This document shows, piece by piece, positions 7,068 through 16,185 of a stretch of DNA of 64,000 nucleotides. Each line of letters opens with the position of its first letter. Position 1 is the stretch's first letter. Position numbers and translations under genes: made by a program. The notes beneath the pieces were generated by a model, which saw only the letters and a list, made by a program, of their open reading frames with translations, ran no database searches and was not told where the DNA came from. The stretch is from JACZWZ01 sp036478235 (GTDB lineage Bacteria > Actinomycetota > Acidimicrobiia > Spongiisociales > UBA11373): the NCBI GenBank assembly GCA_036478235.1, contig JAZGDZ010000040.1:81301-145300 (forward strand), in the 5' to 3' direction.

Positions 7068-9536
7068 ATGGAATTCTCCATCCACGAGGCAGAGCGCATC
7101 GAAAGACGGGGACGACGGCTGATGTCGGGGGCGATCTTGGCGGCCATCGCCTTGATCTCGGCGACCTGGCTGGGCCTGTTCGCGTTCCTCGGCGCCAACA
7201 CGGCCCACGGCACCCTCCAGGACCTCAGGGACTACTGGCTGCCGGATGTCGAAGCGATGACGCTCGAGCTTCCCGACCTCTCACGCCTTTCGACCGTGTA
7301 CACCGCCGACGGCGTCGTCCTCGGGCAGCTCACCGAGCGCAACAGCCAGCCGACGCCGCTCGACGATATCCCCAACCTCGTCCTCGGTGCGGTTCTCAGC
7401 GCCGAGGACGCCGACTTCATGACCCACGGCGGGATCGACTACCAGGCCATCGCCCGGGCACTCATCGAGGACCTCGGCGGGGGCCCGACCCAGGGCGGCT
7501 CGACAATCACCCAGCAGGTGGTCAAACAGAACTTCATCGGAAGAGAGCCCTCGCTGGAGCGCAAGGTGGCGGAGGCAGCAATCGCCATCGAGTTGGAGCG
7601 CCGCTTCACCAAAGAGCAGATCCTGGAGTTCTATCTCAGCTCCGTCTTCTTCGGCAGCAACGCCTACGGGGTCAAGGCGGCCGCCGAGGAGTACTTCGAC
7701 AAGAGGCTCGACGAGCTGACGATCGCCCAGGCTGCGGCCCTCCCGGTGCCGATCCGCAACCCGTCTCTCTATAACCTCCGCAACGACAGCGAGATCCCAT
7801 TGCGGGCACGCAACGCCGTCATCGATCAGATGGTCGAGGAGGGCTACATAACGGCTGCGGAGGGGGCGGTGGCCCGGGCCGAGCCTCTCCGGACTGTGGA
7901 AAAGGAGGAGTTCCAGGATCCGGCTCCCCAGGTGCTGCTGGCCGCCAAGGACACGGTGCTCAACGACGCTCGCTACGGCATCGGGGCAACCTACCTGCAA
8001 CGCACCAGGGCACTCTTCGGATGCCCGGCCGATGCCACCGACTGTGCAGGCGGCGGGGGCCTCAAGATCTTCACGACCGTCGACTTCGGGCTCCAGCAGG
8101 AGGCCCGGCGGATACTGCAGGAATGGTTCCCACAGGGATCCGACGGCCCGACCGGCGCCATCGCCATGGTCGACAACCGTACCGGCGCCCAGGTGGTGAT
8201 CGCATCGGGCCTCGACTTCGGAACCGACCTCGAGGCCGGGCAGCGCCAGTACGACATCGCTACCAAGGGCAGGCGAAACCCGGGGTCGGCCTTCAAACCG
8301 TTCGGCCTCATCGCCGCCCTGGAGCAGGGCATCCCCCTGGGGTCGTACTGGGACTACTCGACCCCGCAGATCATCGACTTCGGCGGAATCGAACCATGGA
8401 AGTGCGCCAACGCCGGCAGGAACGACCCCGGAATCCGCTCGCTGGAAGAAGGACTGTATCTCTCCATCAACACCGTCTTCTGCCAGGTGTCGGTGGCGGT
8501 CGGCGCCGAGAACATCGTCGACGTGGCCCATCGCATGGGGATCAAGTCACCGCTGGGAGCGATCCCGTCCATCGTCCTGGGGACGCAGGCGGTCAGCCCG
8601 CTCGACATGGCTGCGGCCTTCTCGACCATCTCCAACCATGGGAGCCGGGTGGACACGTACCTCATAGAGCGGATCGAAGATGCCGACGGCAACGTCATCT
8701 ACCAGCACGAGGTGACCCGCACCCAGGTCCTCGAGCCGGCCCTCGCCGCCGCAGTCGTCAACACGATGGAGAAGGTCGTGACAATCGGAACCGGGCGGCG
8801 GGCTCGCCTGGACGACGAACGGCCCCAGGCCGGCAAGACCGGGACCCACGAGAACAACACCGAATCCTGGTTCGTGGGGTATGTCCCCCAATACACGGCG
8901 GCGGTCTGGGTTGGTTTCCCCGACAGCCAGGTCGAGATGAAGAACATCACCGTCAACGGAGAGTTCTACCGCTTCATCTACGGATCGACGCTCGCCGCAC
9001 CGATCTGGAAAGAGTTCATGACCTTGGTCACCGCAGACCTCCTGATCGGGGACTTCCCCCCCGACCCGCCCGGCATCGGCGTCTACTACCAGACGCCGCG
9101 CGTCGAGATACCGGACGTCACGGGCATGGAATTCGAGGAGGCCCAAGGGGCGATGTTCAAGGCCGGTTTGGACGTGGAGGCCAAGCCGATCAACTCCAAC
9201 GCCCCGAAAGACACGGTCGTCGGCACCATACCGCCACCGGGAACTCGCTTCGAACAGGGCAAAGTCGTCGAGCTGGAAGTGTCCAACGGGCTCTCGCCGA
9301 CGACCGTGATGCCCAATCTCCTCGGACGAACCGAGGCCGAGGTCAACCAGATCCTGCTCGCGCTGCAGCAGAACAGCAATATCGGGTTTGCCTGGATCAT
9401 CCAGCAGGCCCCCACGGCGGACGCCGGTCAGCACGGACTCGTCACCGCCACCAATCCCGGACCCGGTGCGCCCGTCGACGAGGCCACGGTGATCACCGTC
9501 ACCGTCGGCGTCTTCACCCCGCCCCCGGATCCCTAG
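7068..9536 (+). CDS. Bifunctional class A penicillin-binding protein with PASTA domains
   Basis: This 822-residue protein polymerises and cross-links peptidoglycan outside the membrane. After a short cytoplasmic tail, one membrane anchor (about 20-45) is followed by a GT51 transglycosylase (catalytic Glu in SAEDADFMTHGG, then GGSTITQQVVKQNF). The transpeptidase has all three motifs: SAFK in NPGSAFKPFG, SIN in LYLSINTVFC, and KTG in AGKTGTHENNTESW. The C-terminus carries two PASTA repeats (IPDVTGMEFEEAQGAM and MPNLLGRTEAEVNQIL), which bind uncross-linked muropeptide. ATG 7068 begins the only frame that includes the anchor. Length and domain order match actinobacterial PonA-like PBPs. Confidence 0.95.
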   Translation: MEFSIHEAERIERRGRRLMSGAILAAIALISATWLGLFAFLGANTAHGTLQDLRDYWLPDVEAMTLELPDLSRLSTVYTADGVVLGQLTERNSQPTPLDDIPNLVLGAVLSAEDADFMTHGGIDYQAIARALIEDLGGGPTQGGSTITQQVVKQNFIGREPSLERKVAEAAIAIELERRFTKEQILEFYLSSVFFGSNAYGVKAAAEEYFDKRLDELTIAQAAALPVPIRNPSLYNLRNDSEIPLRARNAVIDQMVEEGYITAAEGAVARAEPLRTVEKEEFQDPAPQVLLAAKDTVLNDARYGIGATYLQRTRALFGCPADATDCAGGGGLKIFTTVDFGLQQEARRILQEWFPQGSDGPTGAIAMVDNRTGAQVVIASGLDFGTDLEAGQRQYDIATKGRRNPGSAFKPFGLIAALEQGIPLGSYWDYSTPQIIDFGGIEPWKCANAGRNDPGIRSLEEGLYLSINTVFCQVSVAVGAENIVDVAHRMGIKSPLGAIPSIVLGTQAVSPLDMAAAFSTISNHGSRVDTYLIERIEDADGNVIYQHEVTRTQVLEPALAAAVVNTMEKVVTIGTGRRARLDDERPQAGKTGTHENNTESWFVGYVPQYTAAVWVGFPDSQVEMKNITVNGEFYRFIYGSTLAAPIWKEFMTLVTADLLIGDFPPDPPGIGVYYQTPRVEIPDVTGMEFEEAQGAMFKAGLDVEAKPINSNAPKDTVVGTIPPPGTRFEQGKVVELEVSNGLSPTTVMPNLLGRTEAEVNQILLALQQNSNIGFAWIIQQAPTADAGQHGLVTATNPGPGAPVDEATVITVTVGVFTPPPDP

Positions 9537-9537
9537 A

Positions 9538-9638
9538 CGATCTTTCGCGCTCTCGTTCGCGGCCTTGCGCGTAACTACAGTTACTTGATATCACTTGGGT
9601 ATGGTCGCTGCGGTGCCCGAATCACTCCGTCGAGATGC
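9538..9638 (+). repeat. 101-bp direct repeat, copy 1 (partner 10372-10473)
   Basis: From CGATCTTTCGCGCTCTCG to CTCCGTCGAGATGC this segment is nearly identical to 10372-10473, with one indel and a handful of substitutions. It starts 2 bp after the PBP stop. The two copies are 834 bp apart and enclose one lipoprotein gene. Each contains TTACTTGATATCACTTGGG, a relatively AT-rich core that could be a promoter. Confidence 0.85.
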
Positions 9639-9841
9639 TGGCTGGGCGGGGACCCGGGATTCTGTGCGTGCGTAATCGGCGCAACCGCGAGACGACACTG
9701 TCTCTCGCGGCGCTGCCACCACGAGTATGGTCGGCGCATCGACGGACCGGCGCTCGGCCCCGGGTCCCGTTGAGGGACGGCGGGTTGCCTCGTCGAGTTC
9801 GGCGTTCATCCGGGGAAGGATCATCGGCAGGGAGGCACGCC

Positions 9842-10264
9842 GTGCAGAAACGTATCGCAAGCTTGATGGCTGTCGGGTTGTTGCTAATGGCAGCTTGCGG
9901 CACAGGGGACGAGGTAGAACCCGGCCCGGTAACGTCCTTTGAGGACATCGCCGGGACCTACGAACGCCAAGGCCCCGGTGGACCGGGCTTTATGCAGTTC
10001 TTTGAGGATGAGACCTTTTGGCACTCTTCCGCGAACCGAGACTTGGTCGAGGACCGCCCAACGGAAATCATGGGGGCCAGGTTCGAGGGGACGAGGGTGC
10101 TTGTGAAGAATAGTAAGGGCCGTTGCGTCGACAAAGATGCCATCGCCGGCGCCATCTATGAGATTCACCTGCTGGAGAACGGCAACCTGCAGTTCGTCCT
10201 CATCGAGGATACGTGCGCGTGGCGTTCGACCCAGCTCCAAGCAGAATACGCCCCCGTTCCGTAA
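9842..10264 (+). CDS. Small lipoprotein (140 aa), unknown function
   Basis: GTG 9842 with GGAGG six bases upstream starts a lipoprotein signal (VQKRIASLMAVGLLLMAACG; lipidated Cys in LMAAC). The mature part of about 120 residues looks like a small beta-barrel (FEDIAGTYERQGPGGPGFM, ... GRCVDKDAIAGAIYEIHLL) and has two Cys residues near the end that could pair. The pattern 'threshold/response, text output' resembles lipocalin-like proteins of actinobacteria, but I cannot name a family. The gene is enclosed by two copies of a 101-bp direct repeat. The open frame further upstream is not used. Confidence 0.75.
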   Translation: MQKRIASLMAVGLLLMAACGTGDEVEPGPVTSFEDIAGTYERQGPGGPGFMQFFEDETFWHSSANRDLVEDRPTEIMGARFEGTRVLVKNSKGRCVDKDAIAGAIYEIHLLENGNLQFVLIEDTCAWRSTQLQAEYAPVP

Positions 10265-10371
10265 CGCCCCCCGAGCAGTCGATTTCGACGATTCGGCGCC
10301 AGTCTCGGAGGTCGGATGACGACCCCGGGTCAGTCTGATAGACGAGCTGCGTCCGGGTGCACTAGCCACGC

Positions 10372-10473
10372 CGATCTTTCGCGCTCTCGTTCGCGGCCCT
10401 TGCGCGCAACTGCAATTACTTGATATCACTTGGGCATGGTCGCTGCGGTGCCCGAATCACTCCGTCGAGATGC
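10372..10473 (+). repeat. 102-bp direct repeat, copy 2 (partner 9538-9638)
   Basis: This is the second copy of the repeat at 9538. It differs by CCCTTGCGCGCAACTGCAAT versus CCTTGCGCGTAACTACAGT and a few other bases. Recombination between the copies would remove the lipoprotein gene. Confidence 0.85.
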
Positions 10474-10483
10474 CCGTCCTCCC

Positions 10484-10864
10484 ATGTCGATGGATGCCGC
10501 GCCAGCTTCGGGCACTGCGGCGGCCGTCAGGCCCACCGCCCGCAGCCGCCGGTGGGTCACACCACTGCTGTTCGATCGCCAGGCACAAGGGCATCGACCC
10601 GATGATCCTGCAGTACGCAGGTTCTGGACGGCGGTCGTGGGACCCGGCGCGGTGGCGGACCTGCTTCGGCTCACGGCGGCAGCGCATGCGGGGATCCGGA
10701 TCCGAGAGCCCCTCAGGCTCGCCCGGCTCGCCGCCGAGGGCCTGATCGACCGTTCGGGACCTCTCGTGCTGGTGCGCCCCCGCATCCCGTTCCTGGCCCG
10801 ACGGCATCTGCGCCTGCTCACCCCGGCACTCCGGGCCGAGTACCGCCAGCTGCTCGACTCCTGA
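10484..10864 (+). CDS. Hypothetical basic protein (126 aa)
   Basis: From ATG 10484 the frame encodes 126 residues ending EYRQLLDS. The part after residue 30 is rich in Arg/Leu (LLFDRQAQGHRPDDPAVRRF, EPLRLARLAAEGLIDR) and could fold into a winged-helix-like helical domain; that is inference. The frame opens earlier at 10430, inside the direct repeat, so I prefer the start after it. The stop codon overlaps the end of structured repeat copy A. No family recognised. Confidence 0.5.
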   Translation: MSMDAAPASGTAAAVRPTARSRRWVTPLLFDRQAQGHRPDDPAVRRFWTAVVGPGAVADLLRLTAAAHAGIRIREPLRLARLAAEGLIDRSGPLVLVRPRIPFLARRHLRLLTPALRAEYRQLLDS

Positions 10865-11031
10865 GAGGGCGCGCCGATAGGCGCGAACTCGGCGGCCTGG
10901 GGCTGGGGCCCCCGGGTCGTAGCACACAGCGCCGCCCGCAGGGCGGCACGAACGTGCGGAGGGGTTCGAGGCCGAGTAGGACTCGAACACCGGAGCCAAG
11001 ACCTGCGATGAGCCGTGAGGCGAAGAGCCAT
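10863..11031 (-). repeat. Dispersed structured repeat, copy A
   Basis: Read on the minus strand this is about 90% identical to copies at 13996-14162 and 57912-58079. Conserved blocks include ATGGCTCTTCGCC, GGTCTTGGCTCCGGTGTTCG, GCCGCCCTGCGGGCGGC (a hairpin), CCGGGGGCCCCAGCCCC and a terminal CGCGCC-loop-GGCGCG hairpin. The terminal hairpin touches the stop of the upstream gene. Confidence 0.9.
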
Positions 11032-11056
11032 TGACAATGCCAATACCATCGGTCGG

Positions 11057-11806
11057 GTGACGATCGACCTGGCCATCGACCTGCTGGCTACGAAGGAGGC
11101 GATCCTCGTCTTCACCGGAGCCGGGATCTCCACCGAGTCGGGCATCCCCGACTTCAGGGGACCAGACGGCGTTTGGACGAAAGTCGACCCCGCCGATTTC
11201 ACCATTCAGCGGTACCTGGAGAGTCCCGAGACCCGGAGGCGCTCGTGGTCGATGCGGGCCCACAGCGGCGTCCTCGACGCAGTTCCCAACGAGGGGCACG
11301 CCGCCGTGGTCGAGCTCTGGCGCGCCGACCGCTTGTCGGGATGTGTGACGCAGAACATCGACGGCCTGCATTCGGCAGCCGGACTTCCCCCCGATGTCAT
11401 CGTCGAACTGCACGGCAACGCGCATAACACCCGCTGCCTCGAATGTGGCGAGGTCACCGACACCGCGGCGGTGCTCTCCCGTGTCGAATCCGGGGAAGAC
11501 GACCCGAGATGCGAACGGTGTGGCGGGATCCTCAAGGTGGACGTCGTCTTCTTCGGTGAAGCGATGCCCGAACGCGAGATGATGCGAGCGATGGCCATGG
11601 CCGGCGCCGCCGATGCCGTGATCGCAGTCGGATCCACGCTGTCGGTGTACCCCGCCTCGGACATCCCCCTCATCGCCGTCGAGGACGGAGCTCCCCTCAT
11701 AATCGTCAACCGGGGCCCGACCGAACTCAACCACGCCGCGGATGTGAAGATCGACGGTCCGGCAGGAGCCACCCTGACCGCCATCGTCGCCGCTCTGAAG
11801 GATTAG
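11057..11806 (+). CDS. Sir2-family NAD-dependent protein deacylase
   Basis: This 249-residue sirtuin removes acyl groups from lysines using NAD, acting in the cytoplasm. It has FTGAGISTESGIPDFRG (NAD binding), TQNIDGLH, the catalytic His in ELHGN, and a zinc site of four Cys (CLEC ... CERC). The motif VVFFGEAMP and a GSTLSVYPAS segment complete the Rossmann fold. I prefer GTG 11057 because the sequence before it, although open from 11015, runs into repeat copy A. The gene is monocistronic, followed 71 bp later by the SpoIID-like gene. Targets often include acyl-CoA synthetases in bacteria, but none is evident next to it. Confidence 0.93.
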   Translation: MTIDLAIDLLATKEAILVFTGAGISTESGIPDFRGPDGVWTKVDPADFTIQRYLESPETRRRSWSMRAHSGVLDAVPNEGHAAVVELWRADRLSGCVTQNIDGLHSAAGLPPDVIVELHGNAHNTRCLECGEVTDTAAVLSRVESGEDDPRCERCGGILKVDVVFFGEAMPEREMMRAMAMAGAADAVIAVGSTLSVYPASDIPLIAVEDGAPLIIVNRGPTELNHAADVKIDGPAGATLTAIVAALKD

Positions 11807-11877
11807 CCGACGGGACTAGTCCCGATGGGAGAGAAGAAAGTAGTCAATCCGGGCCCGCATCGCACCGATGCGGAAGT

Positions 11878-13980
11878 ATGCAGATTGGCCACTGGGTGCG
11901 CTCCGGGATCCTCTCCGTCAGGGGAATCGCCGCCGCGACATCAGCAGCGGTCGTCTTGGCGCTGCTCCCCGCACCTCCGGCGAACGCCGACGGTGCATCG
12001 TTCACCTTCGACGGCGGTGGCTGGGGGCACTCCGTCGGCATGAGCCAGTACGGCGCCCTGGGAATGTCGCAAGAGGGCTTCACCTGGCAGGAGATCGTCA
12101 CCCACTACTTCACAGGCACCTCCCCAACCACCGTCGCCCAGTCCCTCTCGGAGCAACCGGTCTGGGTCAACCTCACCATGGAGAGTTCCTCGCTCACATT
12201 CAACGTCCGCTCAATCGGTCCGGACTCGGTCGCGGTGACCTTCGTCATCAGTGGCCAATCGGTGGCGGTGTCACCCGGCCAGTCCGCGACCGTGACCCGG
12301 CTTGGCAACGGAGGGTGCAGCTTGGCAACGCCGTCGGGAACCTTGACCGGGGATTGCTTCATCGACGGCGAGTGGGACGGATGGGCCGAGACCCCTACAA
12401 CCGCGATCGAAGTCACCGGATGCTTCCTCACCAACTGGAACGCCCCCGGTGGGTCGCAGTCGCAGCCGTGCACCTACGCCCGTGGCACCCTGCACGTTCG
12501 CCCCGACAACAACACCAACACGGTCGATTCCTCGATCGAGATCGACGTCGACGACTACGTCCTCGGGATCTCGGAGATGCCCTACCGGTGGGCCGACAAC
12601 GGCGGAGTCGCCGCCCTCCAGGCCCAGGCAGTGGCGGCACGTTCCTACGCGTACGCACGGGCACGCATTCGGCCGGATCCGGCGGCCCGTCCCTGGTGCT
12701 GGTGCCAGCTCTACGACACCCACTACGACCAGAACTACGTCGGGTACGGCCACGGGACCCAGGCCTGGATCGATATCGTCCGCTCGACGACGGACCAGGT
12801 GCTCACCCACCCCGACGTCACCGTGAACGGAGAGCCCGTTCCGATCTCCACGTTCTACTCGTCGAGCACTTTCGGCATGACGGAAAACAGCGAGAACGCA
12901 TTCACGGCCCCGGTCCCCTACCTGAAGTCGGTCGACGACCACTGGAGCCAGCTCGATTCGGTCGAAAACCCCTTCGCCTCGTGGTCCCGCCAGTTCAGCG
13001 GATCCCAACTCGCCTCGCGCCTCCCGGGAATGAGCACCGTCACCGACGTCCTGATCGCCACCTGTTCCACCACCGGCGCCGCTCTCGAGATCACCTTCTT
13101 CGGATCCGGTGGGCCGCGTACGTTCCACACCCGCGACCTGCGGGGCCGGCTCGGCCTGAGATCGCAGCAGATCATCACGGTGCACCGTCCCGGTGATGAC
13201 ACGACATGCGCCGGTGCGAGTGCGCCCACCACCACCACGACCACTACGACCACTACGACCACGGTGCCGCCCACCACCACTACGACCACTACGACCACGG
13301 TGCCGCCCACCACCACCACCACCACCACGGTGCCGCCCACCACCACCACCACCACGGTGCCGCCCACCACCACCACCACCACCACGGTGCCGCCCACCAC
13401 CACCACCACGGTGCCGCCCACCACTACCACCACGGTGCCGCCGCCACCGCAGTCGTGCCCCGATCTCACGTTCTCGATCGACGCTCTCCTCAGCCAGCAG
13501 CGAATCCTGCGCTTCGGGTCGCAGGGCGCCGACGTCAGCGACGTCCAGCGAATGCTCGAGGCGCTGGCCCTCTACGACGGGGCAATCGACGGGATCTTCG
13601 GCCAGCGGACGACGGCTGCGGTGCGATCGTTCCAGGATGCCCGCGGGCTCGCGGTCGACGGAATCGTCGGGAGCAGGACGCGCGGCGAGATCGCCGTCCT
13701 GCACCGCGCCGCTCAGCAACGAATGGTGCTGGCGTCGGACGGCAGCCTGCTGCGCCGCGGCATCAGCGGAAACACCGTCAGGGCGCTGCAGATCATCCTG
13801 GACCTGCTCGGTTTCACCCCGGGTCCGGTCGACGGACAGTTCGGCCCGCTAACCTCTGACGCCGTCATCCACTTCCAGCAGCAACAAAACTTGACCGTCG
13901 ACGGGATCGTGGGAGTCCAGAGCCGGGCTGCGCTCACCCAGGCTCTCGGCCTGGAGGCCTTGGCCGACTGCGACGGATAA
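11878..13980 (+). CDS. Secreted SpoIID/LytB-domain wall protein with Thr-Pro linker and two peptidoglycan-binding domains
   Basis: The 700-residue protein has a signal peptide (cleavage near ANADG, residue 38). A SpoIID/LytB region follows, containing GWGHSVGMSQYGALG and later EMPYRWADNGGVAALQAQAV and SSSTFGMTENSENAF. SpoIID proteins act as lytic transglycosylases on denuded glycan. A low-complexity linker of Thr runs joined by VPP (about residues 449-521) leads to two PG_binding_1 domains (LRFGSQGADVSDVQRMLEAL and LRRGISGNTVRALQIILDLL). The protein is therefore likely an exported, wall-anchored peptidoglycan enzyme. It is convergent with pepA across repeat copy B. Confidence 0.9.
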   Translation: MQIGHWVRSGILSVRGIAAATSAAVVLALLPAPPANADGASFTFDGGGWGHSVGMSQYGALGMSQEGFTWQEIVTHYFTGTSPTTVAQSLSEQPVWVNLTMESSSLTFNVRSIGPDSVAVTFVISGQSVAVSPGQSATVTRLGNGGCSLATPSGTLTGDCFIDGEWDGWAETPTTAIEVTGCFLTNWNAPGGSQSQPCTYARGTLHVRPDNNTNTVDSSIEIDVDDYVLGISEMPYRWADNGGVAALQAQAVAARSYAYARARIRPDPAARPWCWCQLYDTHYDQNYVGYGHGTQAWIDIVRSTTDQVLTHPDVTVNGEPVPISTFYSSSTFGMTENSENAFTAPVPYLKSVDDHWSQLDSVENPFASWSRQFSGSQLASRLPGMSTVTDVLIATCSTTGAALEITFFGSGGPRTFHTRDLRGRLGLRSQQIITVHRPGDDTTCAGASAPTTTTTTTTTTTTVPPTTTTTTTTTVPPTTTTTTTVPPTTTTTTVPPTTTTTTTVPPTTTTTVPPTTTTTVPPPPQSCPDLTFSIDALLSQQRILRFGSQGADVSDVQRMLEALALYDGAIDGIFGQRTTAAVRSFQDARGLAVDGIVGSRTRGEIAVLHRAAQQRMVLASDGSLLRRGISGNTVRALQIILDLLGFTPGPVDGQFGPLTSDAVIHFQQQQNLTVDGIVGVQSRAALTQALGLEALADCDG
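13224..13440 (+). repeat. In-frame ACC/CCG microsatellite encoding the Thr-Pro linker
   Basis: The stretch is built from ACCACCACC or ACCACTACG triplets punctuated eight times by GTGCCGCCC. It encodes Thr runs joined by Val-Pro-Pro. Being trinucleotide based, changes in copy number alter linker length without frameshift. The complementary strand shows a Val-rich open frame that is only a shadow. Confidence 0.9.
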
Positions 13981-13995
13981 CGGCCCTCTGTGTTG

Positions 13996-14162
13996 ATGGC
14001 TCTTCGCCTTACGGCTCATCGCTGGTCTTGGCTCCGGTGTTCGAGTCCTACTCGGCCTCGAACCCCTCCGCATGGCTGTGCCGCCCTGCGGGCGGCGCTG
14101 TGTCGTACGGCCCGGGGGCCCCAGCCCCAGACCGCCGAGTCCGCGCCCATGGCGCGCCCTCC
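13996..14162 (+). repeat. Dispersed structured repeat, copy B
   Basis: This copy fills the space between the convergent stop codons of the SpoIID-like gene (13980) and pepA (14162). It is the best-preserved copy and has the hairpins TTCGAG-loop-CTCGAA, GCCGCCC-TGC-GGGCGGC and GCGCC-CAT-GGCGC. Its position suggests a bidirectional terminator role, though no T-tract follows. Confidence 0.9.
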
Positions 14163-15607
14163 TAGACGCCGGACATGCGCCGGGCGAGCTCGACGATCGT
14201 CCGAACTCCGAAGCCGGTGCCGCCCTTGGGCAGGTAGCCCTCGGTCTCGGCGGCCCGGGCGGGACCGGAGATGTCGAGATGGGCCCAGGCCCCCTCTCCG
14301 GCGAACTCCTTGAGCAGCAGCCCCGCCGTGATCGCCGCTCCCCAGCGCTCGCTGGTGTTCTTCATGTCGGCGATATCCGAATCGATCTGCTTTCGGTAGT
14401 CGTCCGGCAACGGCATATGCCATACCCGCTCGCCGGCGGCCTCGGCGGCCGGCGACACCATCTGGACCGCCTCCTCCGTCCCGAAGAGTCCGGCGATCTT
14501 CTTCCCCAGTGCGACCACGCAAGCTCCGGTGAGCGTCGCCAGGTCGACAATGAGATCGGGGGACCGCTCGGCGGCCAGGGCCAGTCCGTCGGCGAGGACC
14601 AACCGACCTTCGGCGTCCGTGTTGAGCACCTCGATGGTCTTGCCGTTGCGGGTGTAAAGCACGTCGCCGGGGCGCAACGCGGCCCCTCCCGGCATGTTCT
14701 CGGTCAACGGTGTGATTCCCACGACGTTGATCGGCAGGGCGAGACGGGCGATCGCCTTCATAGCACCGAACACGGCCGCGGCGCCCGACATGTCGGTCTT
14801 CATCTCCTCCATCGAGGCGGCCGGCTTGAGGGATAGGCCTCCCGAGTCGAAGACGATCCCCTTGCCCACAATCGCCAGAAGCGTCTCCGCCCCCTCCGGC
14901 TCGTACCTGAGCTCGACGAGCCGCGGCGGGTTGGCGGCACCGAGCGACACCCCGCGCAGCCCCCCGAGCCGTTCCGCCTCGATCTCGGCCTCGTCCAGTA
15001 CCCGGATCTCCAGTCCGTGCTCGGCCGCCATCCCAGCTGCCATCCGAGCCAGGGTCTCCGGGGACTTGTACATCGCAGGCTCGTTCACGAGGTCGCGCGC
15101 CATGATCACCGCCTCGGCGATTATGAGCGCCTCTCGCGCCCCGGCCGTGTCGTCGCCGGAGCCATCGACGAACAGCAACGTCTCGGTCTTGGACGGTTTC
15201 GGCTCGCTCTTGTGCTTGTCGAACGAGTACGCCCCCAGGACCATCCCCATGGCGGAAGCGCCCGCTCCACCCGAACAGGCTTCGTGCAGCGTGGTCGCGA
15301 CCGTCTCCACCGCCCGAAGCGATCGTGCCGCCGCCCCGGCGGCACTGCGCACCGCCTCAGCATCCGGTTCGTCCCCCAGGCCGACGAAGACGACTTCTCG
15401 GTACGGGAAATCCTCACCAACACCGACGCTCATGAGTTCGCCCGACTCTCCGGTGAAGTCTTTTGCGTCGAACCGCTCGGCGAGCCACGGGAGACTCTCC
15501 ACGACCCAGGCCGCTCCCCTGTCGAAAGCGAGCCCGGTCACAACACCCACGAGCAGCGCCGCTGCCGGCCCCTCCTCGATGCCTCCTCCTGCTCGAGCTT
15601 CGATCAT
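14162..15607 (-). CDS. pepA: Leucyl aminopeptidase (M17)
   Basis: The 481-residue protein is a cytosolic M17 metallo-aminopeptidase that trims N-terminal residues from peptides. The catalytic domain carries the family signature NTDAEGRLVLADGL and the metal/substrate segment GKGIVFDSGGLSLKP followed by MKTDMSGAAAV. The N-terminal alpha/beta domain is of usual length. The 3' end abuts repeat copy B. Its start codon overlaps the stop of the adenosyltransferase gene by 4 bp (ATGA), so the two are probably translated together. Confidence 0.94.
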   Translation of the reverse strand: MIEARAGGGIEEGPAAALLVGVVTGLAFDRGAAWVVESLPWLAERFDAKDFTGESGELMSVGVGEDFPYREVVFVGLGDEPDAEAVRSAAGAAARSLRAVETVATTLHEACSGGAGASAMGMVLGAYSFDKHKSEPKPSKTETLLFVDGSGDDTAGAREALIIAEAVIMARDLVNEPAMYKSPETLARMAAGMAAEHGLEIRVLDEAEIEAERLGGLRGVSLGAANPPRLVELRYEPEGAETLLAIVGKGIVFDSGGLSLKPAASMEEMKTDMSGAAAVFGAMKAIARLALPINVVGITPLTENMPGGAALRPGDVLYTRNGKTIEVLNTDAEGRLVLADGLALAAERSPDLIVDLATLTGACVVALGKKIAGLFGTEEAVQMVSPAAEAAGERVWHMPLPDDYRKQIDSDIADMKNTSERWGAAITAGLLLKEFAGEGAWAHLDISGPARAAETEGYLPKGGTGFGVRTIVELARRMSGV

Positions 15608-16149
15608 CCGCGCTCCTTGGTCGGAGTCCAGGCCGTCTCGGCGGATCGAGCCAAGACGTACAGGTAATCGGCAAGCCGGTTGAGGTACGGAACGGTGTGG
15701 GAGCCGGACACCTCTGCGGCCCGGAGGTGGGCCACAGCCCGCCGTTCGGCTCGCCGCACGATCGTCCGGGCGACGTCGAGCGCCGCGGCGAGGGAAGATC
15801 CCCCCGGAACGACGAACTCGGCGGGGAGGCCGGATTCGGAAGTAACGGCGTCGATGTGCTGCTCGAGCGCCGTGACCATCTCCTCCGTGGCCAAACTCTC
15901 ACCCTCGACGAGCTTCGAGCGGTTCCCCACTCCGGTGGCCAACTCGGCGGCCACCACGAACAGGTCTCGTTGCACCGCCAGGATCGCCTCTGCCAGCGCT
16001 CCCGAGGCGTGAACCCGAGCCACCCCCAATACCGACACCGCCTCGTCGATCGCGCCGTATGCCTCCGGTCCGGATCCATCCTTGCCGACCCTCCCACCGT
16101 GGAACAGCCCGGTCGAACCGTCGTCACCCTTGCGCGTGTAGATCTTCAC
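15604..16149 (-). CDS. pduO: PduO-type ATP:cob(I)alamin adenosyltransferase
   Basis: The protein converts cob(I)alamin to adenosylcobalamin, the cofactor of the acyl-CoA mutases at 5383 and 29926. The start MKIYTRKGDDGSTGLFHGG is the canonical N-terminus, so I chose GTG 16149 rather than the GTG eight codons upstream. Further conserved segments are YGAIDEAVSVLGVA, the helical core, and the C-terminal AERRAVAHLRA ... YLNRLADYLYVLAR. At 181 residues it has the usual length. It is upstream of and overlaps pepA by 4 bp. Confidence 0.93.
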   Translation of the reverse strand: MKIYTRKGDDGSTGLFHGGRVGKDGSGPEAYGAIDEAVSVLGVARVHASGALAEAILAVQRDLFVVAAELATGVGNRSKLVEGESLATEEMVTALEQHIDAVTSESGLPAEFVVPGGSSLAAALDVARTIVRRAERRAVAHLRAAEVSGSHTVPYLNRLADYLYVLARSAETAWTPTKERG

Positions 16150-16185
16150 AGCCGATGATTGTAAAGAGCACACGACGCCGGCCGA

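Noticed and set aside
12918..13469. Minus-strand Val/Gly-rich frame opposite the Thr-Pro linker
   Set aside because: It is the antisense reading of the ACC/CCG microsatellite.
13996..14162. TTCGAGTCC block in the structured repeat as part of a tRNA gene
   Set aside because: No acceptor or anticodon arms can be built around it; only the T-arm-like string is present.
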